Shown here one piece after another: positions 25,598-33,979 of a stretch of 37,489 nt of DNA. A program made the position numbers and the translations under genes. The notes beneath the pieces were generated by a model that worked only from the letters and a program-made list of their open reading frames with translations, did not search any database and was not told the origin of the DNA. The DNA comes from Ralstonia sp. ASV6. Its GTDB lineage: Bacteria; Pseudomonadota; Gammaproteobacteria; Burkholderiales; Burkholderiaceae. The stretch lies in assembly GCF_016429285.1 (NCBI RefSeq), contig NZ_JAELUI010000047.1:1-37489 (forward strand). Reading direction: 5' to 3'. Numbering within the stretch: position 1 is the stretch's first letter; the number at the start of each line of letters is the position of its first letter.

Positions 25598-25616
25598 AAA
25601 TGGGGACAGATTAATT
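25598..25616 (+). repeat. RAYT-associated repeat, left end
   Basis: AAATGGGGACAGATT followed by AATT. The 15-base core recurs exactly, inverted, at 26434-26448 on the other side of the transposase gene. Confidence 0.7.
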
Positions 25617-25660
25617 TGGTGCGGAATGACACACCTGAAGATGACAGCCTCCGCGTTCAA

Positions 25661-26386
25661 TCACGCTACTGGTGCGGCGTCCCCCGTCCCCACTTCTGCG
25701 GTTTTACGTGGCGGACGCCCTTTGGGCAGCGGCGCAACACGGCGACCACCTGAACGCGCCAGTGTGGCCAGGAAAGCCTCGCCGCCCAGCGGCCAACCGC
25801 TATGCACGTGCTGCCGGATCTGCATGAGCTGATCAGAGCCGAGCCCCTCGTGCCAGAGTGTCCGATAGCGTGATTGGCGCTCGAAAGGCGTATTACCAAG
25901 ACGCCAGTAACAGTAGTGATCGCTTACCCACGGAATCGACTGAATGCCGACATGATGGCGATAGGTGCTCCACCGATCCTCTTCCGGTGAGGTGACAAGC
26001 CCCCCGCGCACGGCGTTGGATTCAACGTACAGCAGCATCGGCAAGACCCATTCGGCCGGGTCGAGCACGGTCGAGCGAAAGCGCCCTTCCCACAGCGTGC
26101 CGCTCCGATCTGCCGCCCCATTGAAGTAGCGCGTATAGCGTCGCCCGACCGCTTGCAACGTGCGAGACAGGCTATCTGCCACCTTGGGCGTGCCCACCAG
26201 GTGCACGTGATTGGGCATCAGCGAGAAGGCATGAATGGCGAAATCGTGCTCGCGCGCGGCCATGCGCAGCGTGTCGAGGTAGAACGCGTAGTCCTCGTCC
26301 GTGCGAAAGACGGCCTGGCGATTGTTGCCGCGCTGCAACACGTGCACGGGAACATCGATGGGGCTGAGGCGAGGCAGGCGTGCCAT
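25661..26386 (-). CDS. REP-associated tyrosine transposase (Y1_Tnp family)
   Basis: A single-strand-specific HUH endonuclease of the IS200/REP-associated class. The product from the ATG at 26386 is 241 residues, starting MARLPRLSPIDVPVHVLQRG. Family motifs: VLQRGNNRQAVF, HAFSLMPNHVHLV with the HVH metal pair, the region of GRRYTRYFN where the catalytic Tyr is expected, GTLWEGRFRSTVL and YVESNAVRGGLV. The C-terminal tail is basic and Pro-rich. A GTG at 26413 is an alternative start. The frame appears intact. It sits between gltB and an ompW-like gene, flanked by inverted repeats. Whether it is active is unknown. Confidence 0.9.
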   Translation of the reverse strand: MARLPRLSPIDVPVHVLQRGNNRQAVFRTDEDYAFYLDTLRMAAREHDFAIHAFSLMPNHVHLVGTPKVADSLSRTLQAVGRRYTRYFNGAADRSGTLWEGRFRSTVLDPAEWVLPMLLYVESNAVRGGLVTSPEEDRWSTYRHHVGIQSIPWVSDHYCYWRLGNTPFERQSRYRTLWHEGLGSDQLMQIRQHVHSGWPLGGEAFLATLARSGGRRVAPLPKGRPPRKTAEVGTGDAAPVA

Positions 26387-26433
26387 GGCGAAAAACGGGC
26401 GTAGAAAGCGCACATCCTAGCGCGACAGCGCCG

Positions 26434-26450
26434 AATCTGTCCCCATTTTT
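26434..26450 (-). repeat. RAYT-associated repeat, right end
   Basis: AATCTGTCCCCATTT is the exact reverse complement of the left-hand core at 25598-25612. It lies 48 bases upstream of the transposase start. Confidence 0.7.
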
Positions 26451-26455
26451 TCAAC

Positions 26456-26471
26456 GCGCAAACGATTGCGC
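26456..26471. repeat. Short inverted repeat beside the RAYT unit
   Basis: GCGCAA, spacer ACGA, TTGCGC. A perfect 6-bp hairpin 8 bases outside the right-hand repeat. It could be part of a REP-like structure or chance. Confidence 0.4.
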
Positions 26472-26500
26472 TTGAGCTGTCGCCCGAGCGCAACGAGAAT
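26472..26500 (+). promoter_or_regulatory. Weak candidate promoter for the ompW-like gene
   Basis: TTGAGC, 17 bases, GAGAAT; each box matches the sigma-70 consensus at 4 of 6. Further downstream TTGAT-N4-CGCAA at 26572-26585 resembles an FNR site in only one half. OmpW genes are often oxygen-regulated in other bacteria, but the evidence here is thin. Confidence 0.25.
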
Positions 26501-26657
26501 TGCCCACATTCGCGGCTGGATTTGCCCGATATCAAACCGCAAGGCGTGAGAGCGCCCGCCCGCTCTTCAAATTGATCCCGCGCAAATCGATCGGCCTGCA
26601 TTGCCGCGAGACTGGCTCCCGTCACATTCACAAGACGATATCGAGAGGGAGCGTTTC

Positions 26658-27332
26658 ATGGCCTTTGCACGCCTCGCCACTGCTGCGGCAATCACCGGTG
26701 CCCTTGCTGGCATCTTCAGCCCGACCGCCTTTGCGCAGAGCACCGATCTGGCGCCGGCCACCGGCAACTGGATGGTGCGCCTGCGCGCCGTCAACCTGAC
26801 GGCCGCCAACAAATCCGATCCGGTCGGCGCGTTGGCCATTCCGTCCGACGCCATCCAGATCAACAACAAGGCATTCCCTGAACTGGACGTTTCGTACTTC
26901 TTTACGCCGCACATCGCGGCCGAGCTGATCCTGACCTATCCGCAACAACAAGACGTGACGGTCATGCAGAGCGCGCTGGGCGGCCCGACCAAGATCGGCG
27001 ACTTCCGCCACCTGCCGCCGATCCTGACGCTGCAATACCACTTCACGCCGGAATCACGTTTCAAGCCGTACGTGGGCGCAGGCATCAACTACACGCGCAT
27101 CTCGAACGTGAACCTGCAGGTGCCGGGTGTCGGCCAGCTGGACCTCAGCAAAAACAGCTTCGGCCCCGCGCTGCAAGTCGGCTTCGATTACCGCCTGACC
27201 GATCGCGTGTACTTCAACATGGACCTGAAGAAGACCTGGATCAGCGCCGACGTGAAGATGGCCGGCCAGACCATCAGCAAGGTCAAGGTCGACCCGTGGC
27301 TGCTGGGTATCGGCCTGGGCTACCGCTTTTAA
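26658..27332 (+). CDS. OmpW-family outer-membrane protein
   Basis: OmpW proteins are eight-stranded outer-membrane barrels with a hydrophobic channel. The 224-residue product from the ATG at 26658 (GAGGGAG upstream) has a Sec signal peptide ending TAFA (cleavage about residue 26). The mature protein begins with a short extension, then WMVRLRAVNLTAANKSD, VSYFFTPHIAAELILTYPQ, TLQYHFTPESRFKPYVGAGINYTR and a C-terminal aromatic residue (GLGYRF), typical for outer-membrane insertion. Full length for the family. It is the only complete plus-strand gene in the window, between the transposase unit and the convergent carbonic anhydrase. Confidence 0.93.
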   Translation: MAFARLATAAAITGALAGIFSPTAFAQSTDLAPATGNWMVRLRAVNLTAANKSDPVGALAIPSDAIQINNKAFPELDVSYFFTPHIAAELILTYPQQQDVTVMQSALGGPTKIGDFRHLPPILTLQYHFTPESRFKPYVGAGINYTRISNVNLQVPGVGQLDLSKNSFGPALQVGFDYRLTDRVYFNMDLKKTWISADVKMAGQTISKVKVDPWLLGIGLGYRF

Positions 27333-27344
27333 CTTTTAGGGAGA

Positions 27345-27373
27345 CGATCAGCGAACAGACCTTCTTCTGATCG
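27345..27373 (+). repeat. Inverted repeat after the ompW-like gene
   Basis: CGATCAG and CTGATCG, 15-base loop, 13 bases after the stop, followed by ACTTTTCC. A weak terminator candidate ahead of the stronger one at 27441. Confidence 0.4.
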
Positions 27374-27396
27374 ACTTTTCCGACGTGCCGCAGGGG

Positions 27397-27425
27397 TCGT
27401 CGACGGCGGGGGCGCTCGTCGACGG
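27397..27425. repeat. Direct repeat TCGTCGACGG
   Basis: Two exact copies, 27397-27406 and 27416-27425, with a 19-base period, in the convergent gap between the ompW-like gene and the carbonic anhydrase gene. No role is apparent. Confidence 0.4.
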
Positions 27426-27440
27426 TGGTTGGCACGTTCG

Positions 27441-27477
27441 GCCCGGCATGCGTTGGGGCGGCCGGGCATTTTTTTTG
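27441..27477 (+). terminator. Intrinsic terminator of the ompW-like gene
   Basis: GCCCGGC, 13-base loop, GCCGGGC, then A and a run of eight or more T. It is oriented for plus-strand transcription and abuts the end of the convergent carbonic anhydrase gene (stop at 27481). Confidence 0.8.
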
Positions 27478-27480
27478 CGC

Positions 27481-28209
27481 TTACTTTTTAAGCAATGCCG
27501 GATCGAACTTCGTAACGACACGCCCTTCGAGCGGCTGGCGCTGGCGGAAGTTATCGGCATAGAAACTGCGTAGTGCGTCGAGTTGTTCGGGCGATGCCGT
27601 GATCGGCTGCTTGAGCACATACCACTCAACGTTTTCCGTCAGCGGCGGCGTGGTCAGCGAACCAAGGTAGTGGTAGTAGACGTCGCTGTGCGGCAGCAGC
27701 TTGCCCGGGATGACCACATCGGGCACCTCGTGCGCCTCACCTTTGCGTGCGGCCTTGAGCACGGCATCCAGCACCGGATTGGCTTCGCCCGGCACCAGCA
27801 TCACACCAACCACTGCCATGCGGCCATCCTTGGCCGTATGCACCAAATGGACTTCGGCCGGATACCAACGCCCGTCGATGGTGTGCTCGCTGTGTACGTG
27901 GAAGTGGAACTGGCGCAGCGTGAAATGCCGGCCGCGGATCTTCACGTCGCCACCAGGCACATTCACCTGCAGCGCGTGGCCCGTGTCGACCACCGTCGCC
28001 TTGACTTCGCCATACTGCGACCGGATGACGTCCGGCTCGTCGTCATCGGCGGCAATCGTATCCGCCGTGCGAATGTCGATGGGCGATTGGAACGCATCGT
28101 GCACCGCGTGCCATTCGGCTTGGTGCTGGTAATCGAAATGATCCGCCGGGCTGGCAGCGTGTGCGCCGAACGCCGAGGCGGCCAGCAATGCAAAAATAAG
28201 ACGTGACAT
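27481..28209 (-). CDS. Periplasmic alpha-carbonic anhydrase
   Basis: It hydrates CO2 to bicarbonate in the periplasm. The 242-residue product has a signal peptide (MSRLIFALLAASAFGAHA, about 18 residues). The alpha-class landmarks are present: FQSPIDI near the N terminus, the zinc histidines in QFHFHVHSEH and in AEVHLVH, and the substrate pocket segment GSLTTPPLTENVEW. No cysteine pair of the usual disulphide is evident in the mature part. ATG at 28209 preceded by AGGTG. Convergent with the ompW-like gene; dgt lies upstream on the same strand. Confidence 0.95.
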   Translation of the reverse strand: MSRLIFALLAASAFGAHAASPADHFDYQHQAEWHAVHDAFQSPIDIRTADTIAADDDEPDVIRSQYGEVKATVVDTGHALQVNVPGGDVKIRGRHFTLRQFHFHVHSEHTIDGRWYPAEVHLVHTAKDGRMAVVGVMLVPGEANPVLDAVLKAARKGEAHEVPDVVIPGKLLPHSDVYYHYLGSLTTPPLTENVEWYVLKQPITASPEQLDALRSFYADNFRQRQPLEGRVVTKFDPALLKK

Positions 28210-28237
28210 CAATTCACCTGACGATGGAAACAGGAGC

Positions 28238-28266
28238 ATCGTAGGCGCCACACTTAGTCACGTCAT
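28238..28266 (-). promoter_or_regulatory. Weak candidate promoter for the carbonic anhydrase gene
   Basis: On the minus strand ATGACG, 17 bases, TACGAT; 4 of 6 matches in each box. It lies about 30 bases before the start, in the 78-bp gap after dgt. Confidence 0.3.
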
Positions 28267-28287
28267 TCAGAATGGTCCGATATCCTT

Positions 28288-29454
28288 TCAGACCGCATCA
28301 ACGGCAAAGATACGGCGATGCTCCTTGATCGCGTAGCGGTCCGTCATGCCGGCGATGTAATGTGCGATCCAGCGCGGCTGCTCCTCGGGGTTCGTCTTGG
28401 CCTGATACTGCGGCGGCAGCAGGCGCGGATCGTCGAGGAATGCGCCAAACAGGTCATCGATGATGCGGCGGGCCTTGGCGGCCATGCGCATCACCAGGTA
28501 GTGCCGATAGAGGTTGTCGAACAGGAATCGCTTGAGTACGCGCGCCTCTTCGCGCATCGGATCAGAGAACGCCACGAGTGCCGGCGCCGCACGCACGTCA
28601 TCGATATTTTGCGGCGCAATCTCTGCGATCCCCGCGCGCGTCGTGGCAATCAGATCAACGATCAGTGCATTGATGATCCGGCGGATCGTCTCGTTAATGA
28701 GGCGGCGCCCACCCGCATTCGGAGACGCCGCCTCGGCTTCACGGCGGTGGATCGCCCACAGCGGCACGTCTTCCAGTTGCTCCAACGTGATCAGGCCGGA
28801 GCGCAGACCATCGTCGATGTCGTGGTTGTTATATGCGACCTCATCGGCCAGGTTGGCCAGCTGCGCCTCCAGCGAGGGCTGCTGCCCTTCGAGAAAACGC
28901 CGCCCCAAATCACCCAGTGTGGCCGCGTTGTTGCGCGAGCAATGTTTGAGGATGCCCTCACGGGTCTCAAACGTGAGGTTCAGGCCGTCAAAGCCGCCGT
29001 AGCGCTCCTCCAGCCGATCGACCACCAGCAGGCTCTGCAGGTTGTGTTCGAAGCCGCCGTGCGGCTTCATGCAGTCGTTGAGCGCATCCTGCCCCGCGTG
29101 GCCAAACGGCGTGTGGCCCAGGTCGTGCGCCAGAGAAATCGCCTCGACCAGGTCTTCGTTCAACCGCAGGCTGCGCGCGATCGAGCGGGCGATCTGCGCG
29201 ACTTCCAGGCTGTGCGTCAGACGCGTGCGGAACAGGTCGCCCTCGTGGTTCACGAAGACCTGCGTCTTGTATTCGAGCCGGCGGAACGCGGTGCTATGGA
29301 TGATGCGATCGCGGTCGCGCTGGAACTCGGTGCGCGAGGTGGATGGCGGCTCGGCGTGCACGCGGCCGCGCGTCTGCGCCGCATGCGCGGCGTAGGGAGC
29401 GAGATGGCCCTCGAGATCGAACGGCGCGGGCGGCAAATCGAGTCGATCGTTCAT
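28288..29454 (-). CDS. dgt: dGTP triphosphohydrolase-like protein
   Basis: An HD-domain phosphohydrolase of the dGTPase family, which splits dNTP to nucleoside and triphosphate. From the ATG at 29454 the product is 388 residues, starting [20 protein letters not shown] motif residues are H81 ([10 protein letters not shown]), H110-D111 ([14 protein letters not shown]) and a downstream Asp in [46 protein letters not shown] is the family opening. Shorter than E. coli Dgt, in line with the broad type 2 subfamily, so strict dGTP specificity is not assured. It is 19 bases after aroB and likely co-transcribed. Confidence 0.94.
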   Translation of the reverse strand: MNDRLDLPPAPFDLEGHLAPYAAHAAQTRGRVHAEPPSTSRTEFQRDRDRIIHSTAFRRLEYKTQVFVNHEGDLFRTRLTHSLEVAQIARSIARSLRLNEDLVEAISLAHDLGHTPFGHAGQDALNDCMKPHGGFEHNLQSLLVVDRLEERYGGFDGLNLTFETREGILKHCSRNNAATLGDLGRRFLEGQQPSLEAQLANLADEVAYNNHDIDDGLRSGLITLEQLEDVPLWAIHRREAEAASPNAGGRRLINETIRRIINALIVDLIATTRAGIAEIAPQNIDDVRAAPALVAFSDPMREEARVLKRFLFDNLYRHYLVMRMAAKARRIIDDLFGAFLDDPRLLPPQYQAKTNPEEQPRWIAHYIAGMTDRYAIKEHRRIFAVDAV

Positions 29455-29473
29455 CGGGCCATCTCTTCTGGCG

Positions 29474-30580
29474 TCAGGCGACGGGCGCCTCGGTGGGTGG
29501 GCGCAGCACGGCATGCTGCAGGGTAGCGCGCAAGTCACTATCGGGCACGGTGGTCACGAACGCTTGGCCCAGCTTGCGCAGCAGCACGAACTTGATCTCG
29601 CCGGCTTCAGCTTTCTTGTCGACGCGCATCAACTCGATGAAACGATCGATACCCAGGTCCGGCGCCACGGTCGGCAGGTTGGCCGCCCGCGTGAGCGCGG
29701 TGATGCGGTTGCGCGTGTCGATATCGATAAAGCCCAGGCGATGCGACAGGTCGGCCGCCATTACCATGCCGCAGCCGACGGCCTCGCCATGTAGCCACTC
29801 GCCGTACCCCAGTCCAGCCTCGATGGCATGGCCAAAGGTATGACCGAAGTTGAGCGTGGCACGCAGGCCGGTTTCCCGCTCATCCTGCGCCACCACGGAT
29901 GCCTTGATGCGCACCGAGCCACGCACGGCCTCGGCCATCAGGTCGGTATCACAGTTGTTGAGACCCGTAATGTTCTGCTCGATCCAGGCGAAGTAATCGG
30001 TGTCGGCAATCGCACCGTGCTTGATGACCTCGGCCATGCCGGCGGCCAATTCACGGGCAGGCAAGGTGCGCAGCGTTTCGATGTCGGCCAGCACCGCCTG
30101 CGGCTGGTGGAATGCACCGATCATGTTCTTGCCCAGCGGGTGATTGATCCCCGTCTTGCCACCTACGGAGGAGTCCACCTGCGACAGCAGCGTCGTCGGC
30201 ACTTGGATGAACGGCACGCCGCGCATATAACAGGCGGCGGCAAAGCCGGTCATGTCACCAATCACACCACCACCCAGGGCAATGAGCGTGGTCTTGCGGT
30301 CTGCACCCGCCGTCAGCAACGCATCAAAGATGCGGTTGAGCGTTTCCCACTTCTTGAACGACTCGCCATCGGGCAGCACAACCGTATCGACAGCCTTGCC
30401 GAGCGAGCGGACAGCCTCTTCAACCTTGGCGGCATACAGCGGCGCAACGGTCTCGTTGGTGACGATCACGGCACGTGCGCCGCGAATATGGGGAGCAAAC
30501 AGCGCTGCCTGGGAGATCAGCCCCGAGCCGATATGGATCGGATAGGCGCGATCGCCGAGGTCGACATCGACGGTAATCAT
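29474..30580 (-). CDS. aroB: 3-dehydroquinate synthase (AroB)
   Basis: AroB converts DAHP to 3-dehydroquinate, step two of the shikimate pathway. The 368-residue protein has the NAD-binding segments [13 protein letters not shown] and [21 protein letters not shown], then [31 protein letters not shown], and the zinc-site His in [12 protein letters not shown] and [15 protein letters not shown] at 30580 overlaps the aroK stop as ATGA. Confidence 0.98.
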   Translation of the reverse strand: MITVDVDLGDRAYPIHIGSGLISQAALFAPHIRGARAVIVTNETVAPLYAAKVEEAVRSLGKAVDTVVLPDGESFKKWETLNRIFDALLTAGADRKTTLIALGGGVIGDMTGFAAACYMRGVPFIQVPTTLLSQVDSSVGGKTGINHPLGKNMIGAFHQPQAVLADIETLRTLPARELAAGMAEVIKHGAIADTDYFAWIEQNITGLNNCDTDLMAEAVRGSVRIKASVVAQDERETGLRATLNFGHTFGHAIEAGLGYGEWLHGEAVGCGMVMAADLSHRLGFIDIDTRNRITALTRAANLPTVAPDLGIDRFIELMRVDKKAEAGEIKFVLLRKLGQAFVTTVPDSDLRATLQHAVLRPPTEAPVA

Positions 30581-31149
30581 GGCTGAGGGGAGACTTGCGA
30601 GGAGGTGGGGGAATCCGCGGGCGGTGCCACGATGCCGGCCACCTCAAGTTGCATCAGCACCATATTAACAAGCTGAGCGACGGTGGGCTTGCCGGTCTCG
30701 ATGACAAAGTGTGCCACCTCGCGGTACAGCGGATCGCGGATCGCATGCAGCTCTTCGAGCCGGGCGCGCGGGTTTTCAGTTTGCAGCAGAGGCCGGTTCT
30801 TGTCGTGCCGCGTACGCAGATACAGGTCGTGCGGATTGGCACGCAGGTAAATGACGGTGCCGCGCTCGCGCAGGAAGGCGCGATTCTCGGGCCGCAGCAC
30901 GGCGCCACCGCCCGTCGCGACGACCACGCCGCTGCGCGCGGTCAACTCGTCGATCATGTGGGTCTCTCGGTCGCGAAAACCCATCTCACCTTCATGCTCG
31001 AAGATGATAGGAACGCGCACGCCACAACGCGCTTCGATCTCGTGGTCGGAGTCGAAAAACGGCAGATCGAGCCGGCGAGCCACCGCGCGGCCGACCGTCG
31101 TCTTACCGGCGCCCATCAGGCCGACGAAAAAAACGTTGGAAACAGACAA
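30577..31149 (-). CDS. aroK: Shikimate kinase (AroK)
   Basis: It phosphorylates shikimate at O3. The 190-residue P-loop kinase has Walker [10 protein letters not shown] (10-18), the shikimate-binding [11 protein letters not shown] and [20 protein letters not shown] and the lid [12 protein letters not shown]. The likely start is TTG at 31149; no ATG or GTG is available before the P loop, and the Shine-Dalgarno is poor. In many proteobacteria aroK and aroB follow pilQ as here, but a terminator after pilQ separates them. Confidence 0.95.
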   Translation of the reverse strand: MSVSNVFFVGLMGAGKTTVGRAVARRLDLPFFDSDHEIEARCGVRVPIIFEHEGEMGFRDRETHMIDELTARSGVVVATGGGAVLRPENRAFLRERGTVIYLRANPHDLYLRTRHDKNRPLLQTENPRARLEELHAIRDPLYREVAHFVIETGKPTVAQLVNMVLMQLEVAGIVAPPADSPTSSQVSPQP

Positions 31150-31178
31150 AATCGCGTGAAATCAGGAAGTTGAGTGCG

Positions 31179-31184
31179 ATTGTA
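31179..31184 (-). promoter_or_regulatory. Candidate -10 element for aroK-aroB-dgt
   Basis: On the minus strand TACAAT lies 30 bases before the aroK start and after the pilQ terminator. No well-spaced -35 is visible; the nearest (TTGCGC) is 21 bases away. Confidence 0.3.
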
Positions 31185-31228
31185 GTGGCTTTTTCCCACC
31201 ATCCTGCGCAAACCTGGCTGCAGAACAC

Positions 31229-31261
31229 AAAAAAGCCCGGCGCTCCATGAGGAGGCCGGGC
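31229..31261 (-). terminator. Intrinsic terminator after pilQ
   Basis: On the minus strand GCCCGGC-CTCC, loop TCAT, GGAG-GCCGGGC (one bulged C), followed by six T. It begins 28 bases after the pilQ stop and separates the pil operon from aroK. Confidence 0.85.
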
Positions 31262-31289
31262 CTTGCGGATAACGCTTCCTGGCTGCCGA

Positions 31290-33437
31290 CTACTTCAGCG
31301 ACAGTTGATCGGACACCACGCGCGGTGTCAGGAACACCAGCAGCTCGGTGCGGTTATTGATCTTGTTGGTGCTCTTGAACAGGTTGCCCAGCACCGGGAT
31401 ATCGCCCAGCAGCGGTACCTTGTTGATATCGGTCCGCTCATTCTGCGTGAAGATCCCACCAATCACGACCGTGCCGCCGTTCTCGACCAGCACCTGCGTC
31501 TGCACATGCTTGGTGTCGATCGCGAAGCCGTTGGTGGTCTGGATACCCACGCTGTCCTTGTTCACATCGACGTCCAAGAACACGTTGCCGTCCGGGGTGA
31601 TTTTCGGCGTCACCTCCAGCTTCAGGTTGGCTTTCTTGAACGACACCGAAGTCGCCCCAGAAGACGTCGCCTGTTGATACGGGATCTCGGTGCCTTGCTC
31701 GATCAGCGCCTTGATGTTGTCGGCGGTGACGACGCGCGGGCTGGAGATGATCTTGCCGCGGCCATCCGCCTCCAACGCGGAGAGTTCCAGCGCTAGGAAG
31801 CGGCCAGCACCAGCATTGAACAGACTCACAGCCACGCTGGCGGCGTTCACACCGTTGATGCCGTTGGCAGGGAAGCTGATCGCCGGGCTGTTGTCCCATG
31901 TTGCGCCCTGCGTAACCGGTGACGCCACGTTGGTGTAGGTGTTGCCGTAGCCTGCTCCGTTAGTCTTGGAGGCAAAACCAAGCTTGGCGCCAAGGTTACG
32001 GCTGAACGTATCGTCAGCTTCGACGATACGAGCCTCGATCATCACTTGGCGGACCGGGATGTCGATCTTCTGGAGGAAGGCTTGCACCTCTTCCAACTTG
32101 CTAGGAATATCCGACACAAACAGCTGGTTAGTACGCGCATCCGAAGTCAGCGAACCTCGCTTGGAGAGAATCCGGGATGCCGTACCGCCTGCCGCAGCGC
32201 CGCCGCCAGCGGCTCCGGTACCCAACAGCATATTGCGCACATCATCCGCACGTTGATAGTTCAGGCGGAACACCTGGCTGCGCAGCGGCTCCAGTTCGGT
32301 CACTTGCTGCTGAGACTCCAGCTCAGCCTTCTCCTTGGTCGCCAGCTCGCCGCGCGGCGCAACCCACAACACGTTGCCGTTGCGACGCGAGGCCAGACCC
32401 TTGGAGTCCAGCACGATCTGCAGCGCCTGGTCCCACGGCACGTCCTTCAAACGCAGTGACAGGGTACCCGTCACGCTGTCGCTGGTGACGATGTTCAGGT
32501 TGGTGAAGTCCGCAAAGACCTGCAGCAGCGAGCGCACGTCAATGTTCTGGAAGTTCAGCGACAGGCGCTCACCGCGATAGCCGGGGCCTGAGATCAGCTT
32601 GTTTGGATCTTCCTTGGTCGGGCGCACTTCCACCACGAACTGCGTGTCGGTCTGGTACGAGCTGTACTGCCAATTGCCACGCGGCTCGATGACCAAGCGC
32701 GCGCCGGTGCCGCTATCGGTGGCACGCATGGCCTGCACGGGCGTACCGAAGTCGCTCACGTCATAGCGACGACGCAGCGACTGCGGCAGCGTCGCGCCAA
32801 CAAAGTCGACGACCAGGTTCTGACCTTGCTGGGCAATATTGATTGCCGAGTTGGCAGTTGACAGGTCCACCACCACACGGCCGGCGAGATCCTCGCCGCG
32901 GCGGAAATCAACATTGCGCACGGCCGGGCGCTCGCCGCCCGCGACGGGGGCCGGCGCAGAAAAGGTCGGCGCAGATACGGCAGCCGCCACCGGCGCAGCT
33001 TCCAGCGTCAGCACGTACTGATTACCCCGCACTTCCGATTTGTATTGCGTCTGGCGCGCCAGATCGAGCACGACACGCGTGCGATCGCCGATCTGCACGA
33101 TGTTGGCCGAACGCAGCAGCTTGCCGCCATATTGATAGTTGGCACGCCCTTGGGCGAAGCTCGCGCCAAAAAAGTCGATGGCGATGCGCGCAGGCTGCTG
33201 CGTGCTGAACTCCACCGGCTTCTGTGCGGGTGCATCCTTCAGGGTGACGGTCACGACGGTGGATTCGCCGGCCGTGGCCTGCTCCACCTTCTCGATGACA
33301 TTGCCGGAGGCGGGGGCCTGCTGCGCGAGCGCCTGCCCCGCCACCATGAACATGCACAGCGAAAGCCATGCAGCCGCGCCCCCCCGGGCCACTCGAGCTG
33401 CCTGCGCCAGGCGGCCCTTCACGAGACGCATCGTCAT
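31290..33437 (-). CDS. pilQ: Type IV pilus secretin PilQ
   Basis: PilQ forms the outer-membrane channel through which the pilus passes. From the ATG at 33437 the product is 715 residues. It has a signal peptide ending GQALA (about residue 38), two N-terminal AMIN domains (about 45-290) that bind peptidoglycan, an STN/N0 domain beginning SLNFQNIDVRSLLQVFADFT, an N1 domain with NYQRADDVRNMLLG, and the C-terminal secretin domain with VPLLGDIPVLGNLFKS. AGGAGG lies 8 bases before the ATG, which overlaps the pilP stop as ATGA. A Gly and Ala-rich loop sits in the N1 region. Confidence 0.97.
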   Translation of the reverse strand: MTMRLVKGRLAQAARVARGGAAAWLSLCMFMVAGQALAQQAPASGNVIEKVEQATAGESTVVTVTLKDAPAQKPVEFSTQQPARIAIDFFGASFAQGRANYQYGGKLLRSANIVQIGDRTRVVLDLARQTQYKSEVRGNQYVLTLEAAPVAAAVSAPTFSAPAPVAGGERPAVRNVDFRRGEDLAGRVVVDLSTANSAINIAQQGQNLVVDFVGATLPQSLRRRYDVSDFGTPVQAMRATDSGTGARLVIEPRGNWQYSSYQTDTQFVVEVRPTKEDPNKLISGPGYRGERLSLNFQNIDVRSLLQVFADFTNLNIVTSDSVTGTLSLRLKDVPWDQALQIVLDSKGLASRRNGNVLWVAPRGELATKEKAELESQQQVTELEPLRSQVFRLNYQRADDVRNMLLGTGAAGGGAAAGGTASRILSKRGSLTSDARTNQLFVSDIPSKLEEVQAFLQKIDIPVRQVMIEARIVEADDTFSRNLGAKLGFASKTNGAGYGNTYTNVASPVTQGATWDNSPAISFPANGINGVNAASVAVSLFNAGAGRFLALELSALEADGRGKIISSPRVVTADNIKALIEQGTEIPYQQATSSGATSVSFKKANLKLEVTPKITPDGNVFLDVDVNKDSVGIQTTNGFAIDTKHVQTQVLVENGGTVVIGGIFTQNERTDINKVPLLGDIPVLGNLFKSTNKINNRTELLVFLTPRVVSDQLSLK

Positions 33438-33979
33438 TGCGCGCCCTCCTGAACTTTCAGGGTAGTCATTTTTTCTTTCCATTCGGTCGTGCCTTCGCGC
33501 ACCAGCTCACGCAGGGTGAGTTCCTGATCGCCGATGCGGACGATACGACCATAGTTTTGTCCGATGTACTGCCCCACATGCACGTGTTGCGTCTTGTCCC
33601 CGACAGACACGACGCCTTCCGTCTCGCCGTTGCGCTTCATCGTCCCCAGCAGCTTGAAGGCTTCCAGCGGATAGTCTTCGAGCGGCTCGCGACGGCGGTT
33701 CGGTTCTGGCGATTCGTTCTGCGCGCGCGAGAGTTCCGCCACCTTCTGCACGCTGAACGGATCAGTCTGCTTGGTGGTCGTGTATTCGCGCGGCGCGTAA
33801 GGTTTGGGCTGCGGCAGCGGCGGCACGGTCGTGCTGACGCTCTGGCGTGCCTGCTGCATCCATTGCTGCAATTCGTCATCTGCGTTTGCCCCGCAGGCAC
33901 CCAGTAAGACAACCAGGCACAGCGGCGCGATACGCGCGATGGGCGCCATCCGGCGGCAGTTCAAGGTCTCACCCATCAT
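33434..33979 (-). CDS. pilP: Type IV pilus lipoprotein PilP
   Basis: PilP links the PilN/PilO inner-membrane complex with the PilQ secretin. The 181-residue product has a lipoprotein signal with LLGAC (C29 from the first ATG; an internal Met at 11 is a plausible shorter start). A disordered Pro-rich linker (VPPLPQPKPYAP) leads to the beta-sandwich domain with PLEAFKLLGTMKRNG and GQYIGQNYGRIVRIGDQELTL, typical of PilP. Both ends overlap neighbours as ATGA. Confidence 0.96.
   Translation of the reverse strand: MMGETLNCRRMAPIARIAPLCLVVLLGACGANADDELQQWMQQARQSVSTTVPPLPQPKPYAPREYTTTKQTDPFSVQKVAELSRAQNESPEPNRRREPLEDYPLEAFKLLGTMKRNGETEGVVSVGDKTQHVHVGQYIGQNYGRIVRIGDQELTLRELVREGTTEWKEKMTTLKVQEGAQ

Larger units (their letters stand above)
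25548..26450 (-). mobile_element. REP-associated transposase unit
   Basis: A single transposase gene of the IS200-like Y1 family is enclosed by a perfect 15-bp inverted pair (25598-25612 and 26434-26448), with a third, diverged copy outside on the left. There is no second orf and no obvious target duplication. This is the layout of a domesticated or REP-mobilising transposase, not a classical insertion sequence. Boundaries are approximate. Confidence 0.6.

Noticed and set aside
26572-26585. FNR-like site upstream of the ompW-like gene
   Set aside because: Only the TTGAT half matches; the other half (CGCAA) has two mismatches, so it is not called as a site.
27481-28209. Possible CRISPR or phage features anywhere in the window
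   Set aside because: No regularly spaced repeats, integrase, tRNA target or phage structural genes were seen; the only mobile component is the single transposase unit at 25548-26450.
28318-29526. Long plus-strand frame opposite dgt
   Set aside because: Antisense shadow with low-complexity Arg, Val and Ala content; dgt has clear HD motifs.
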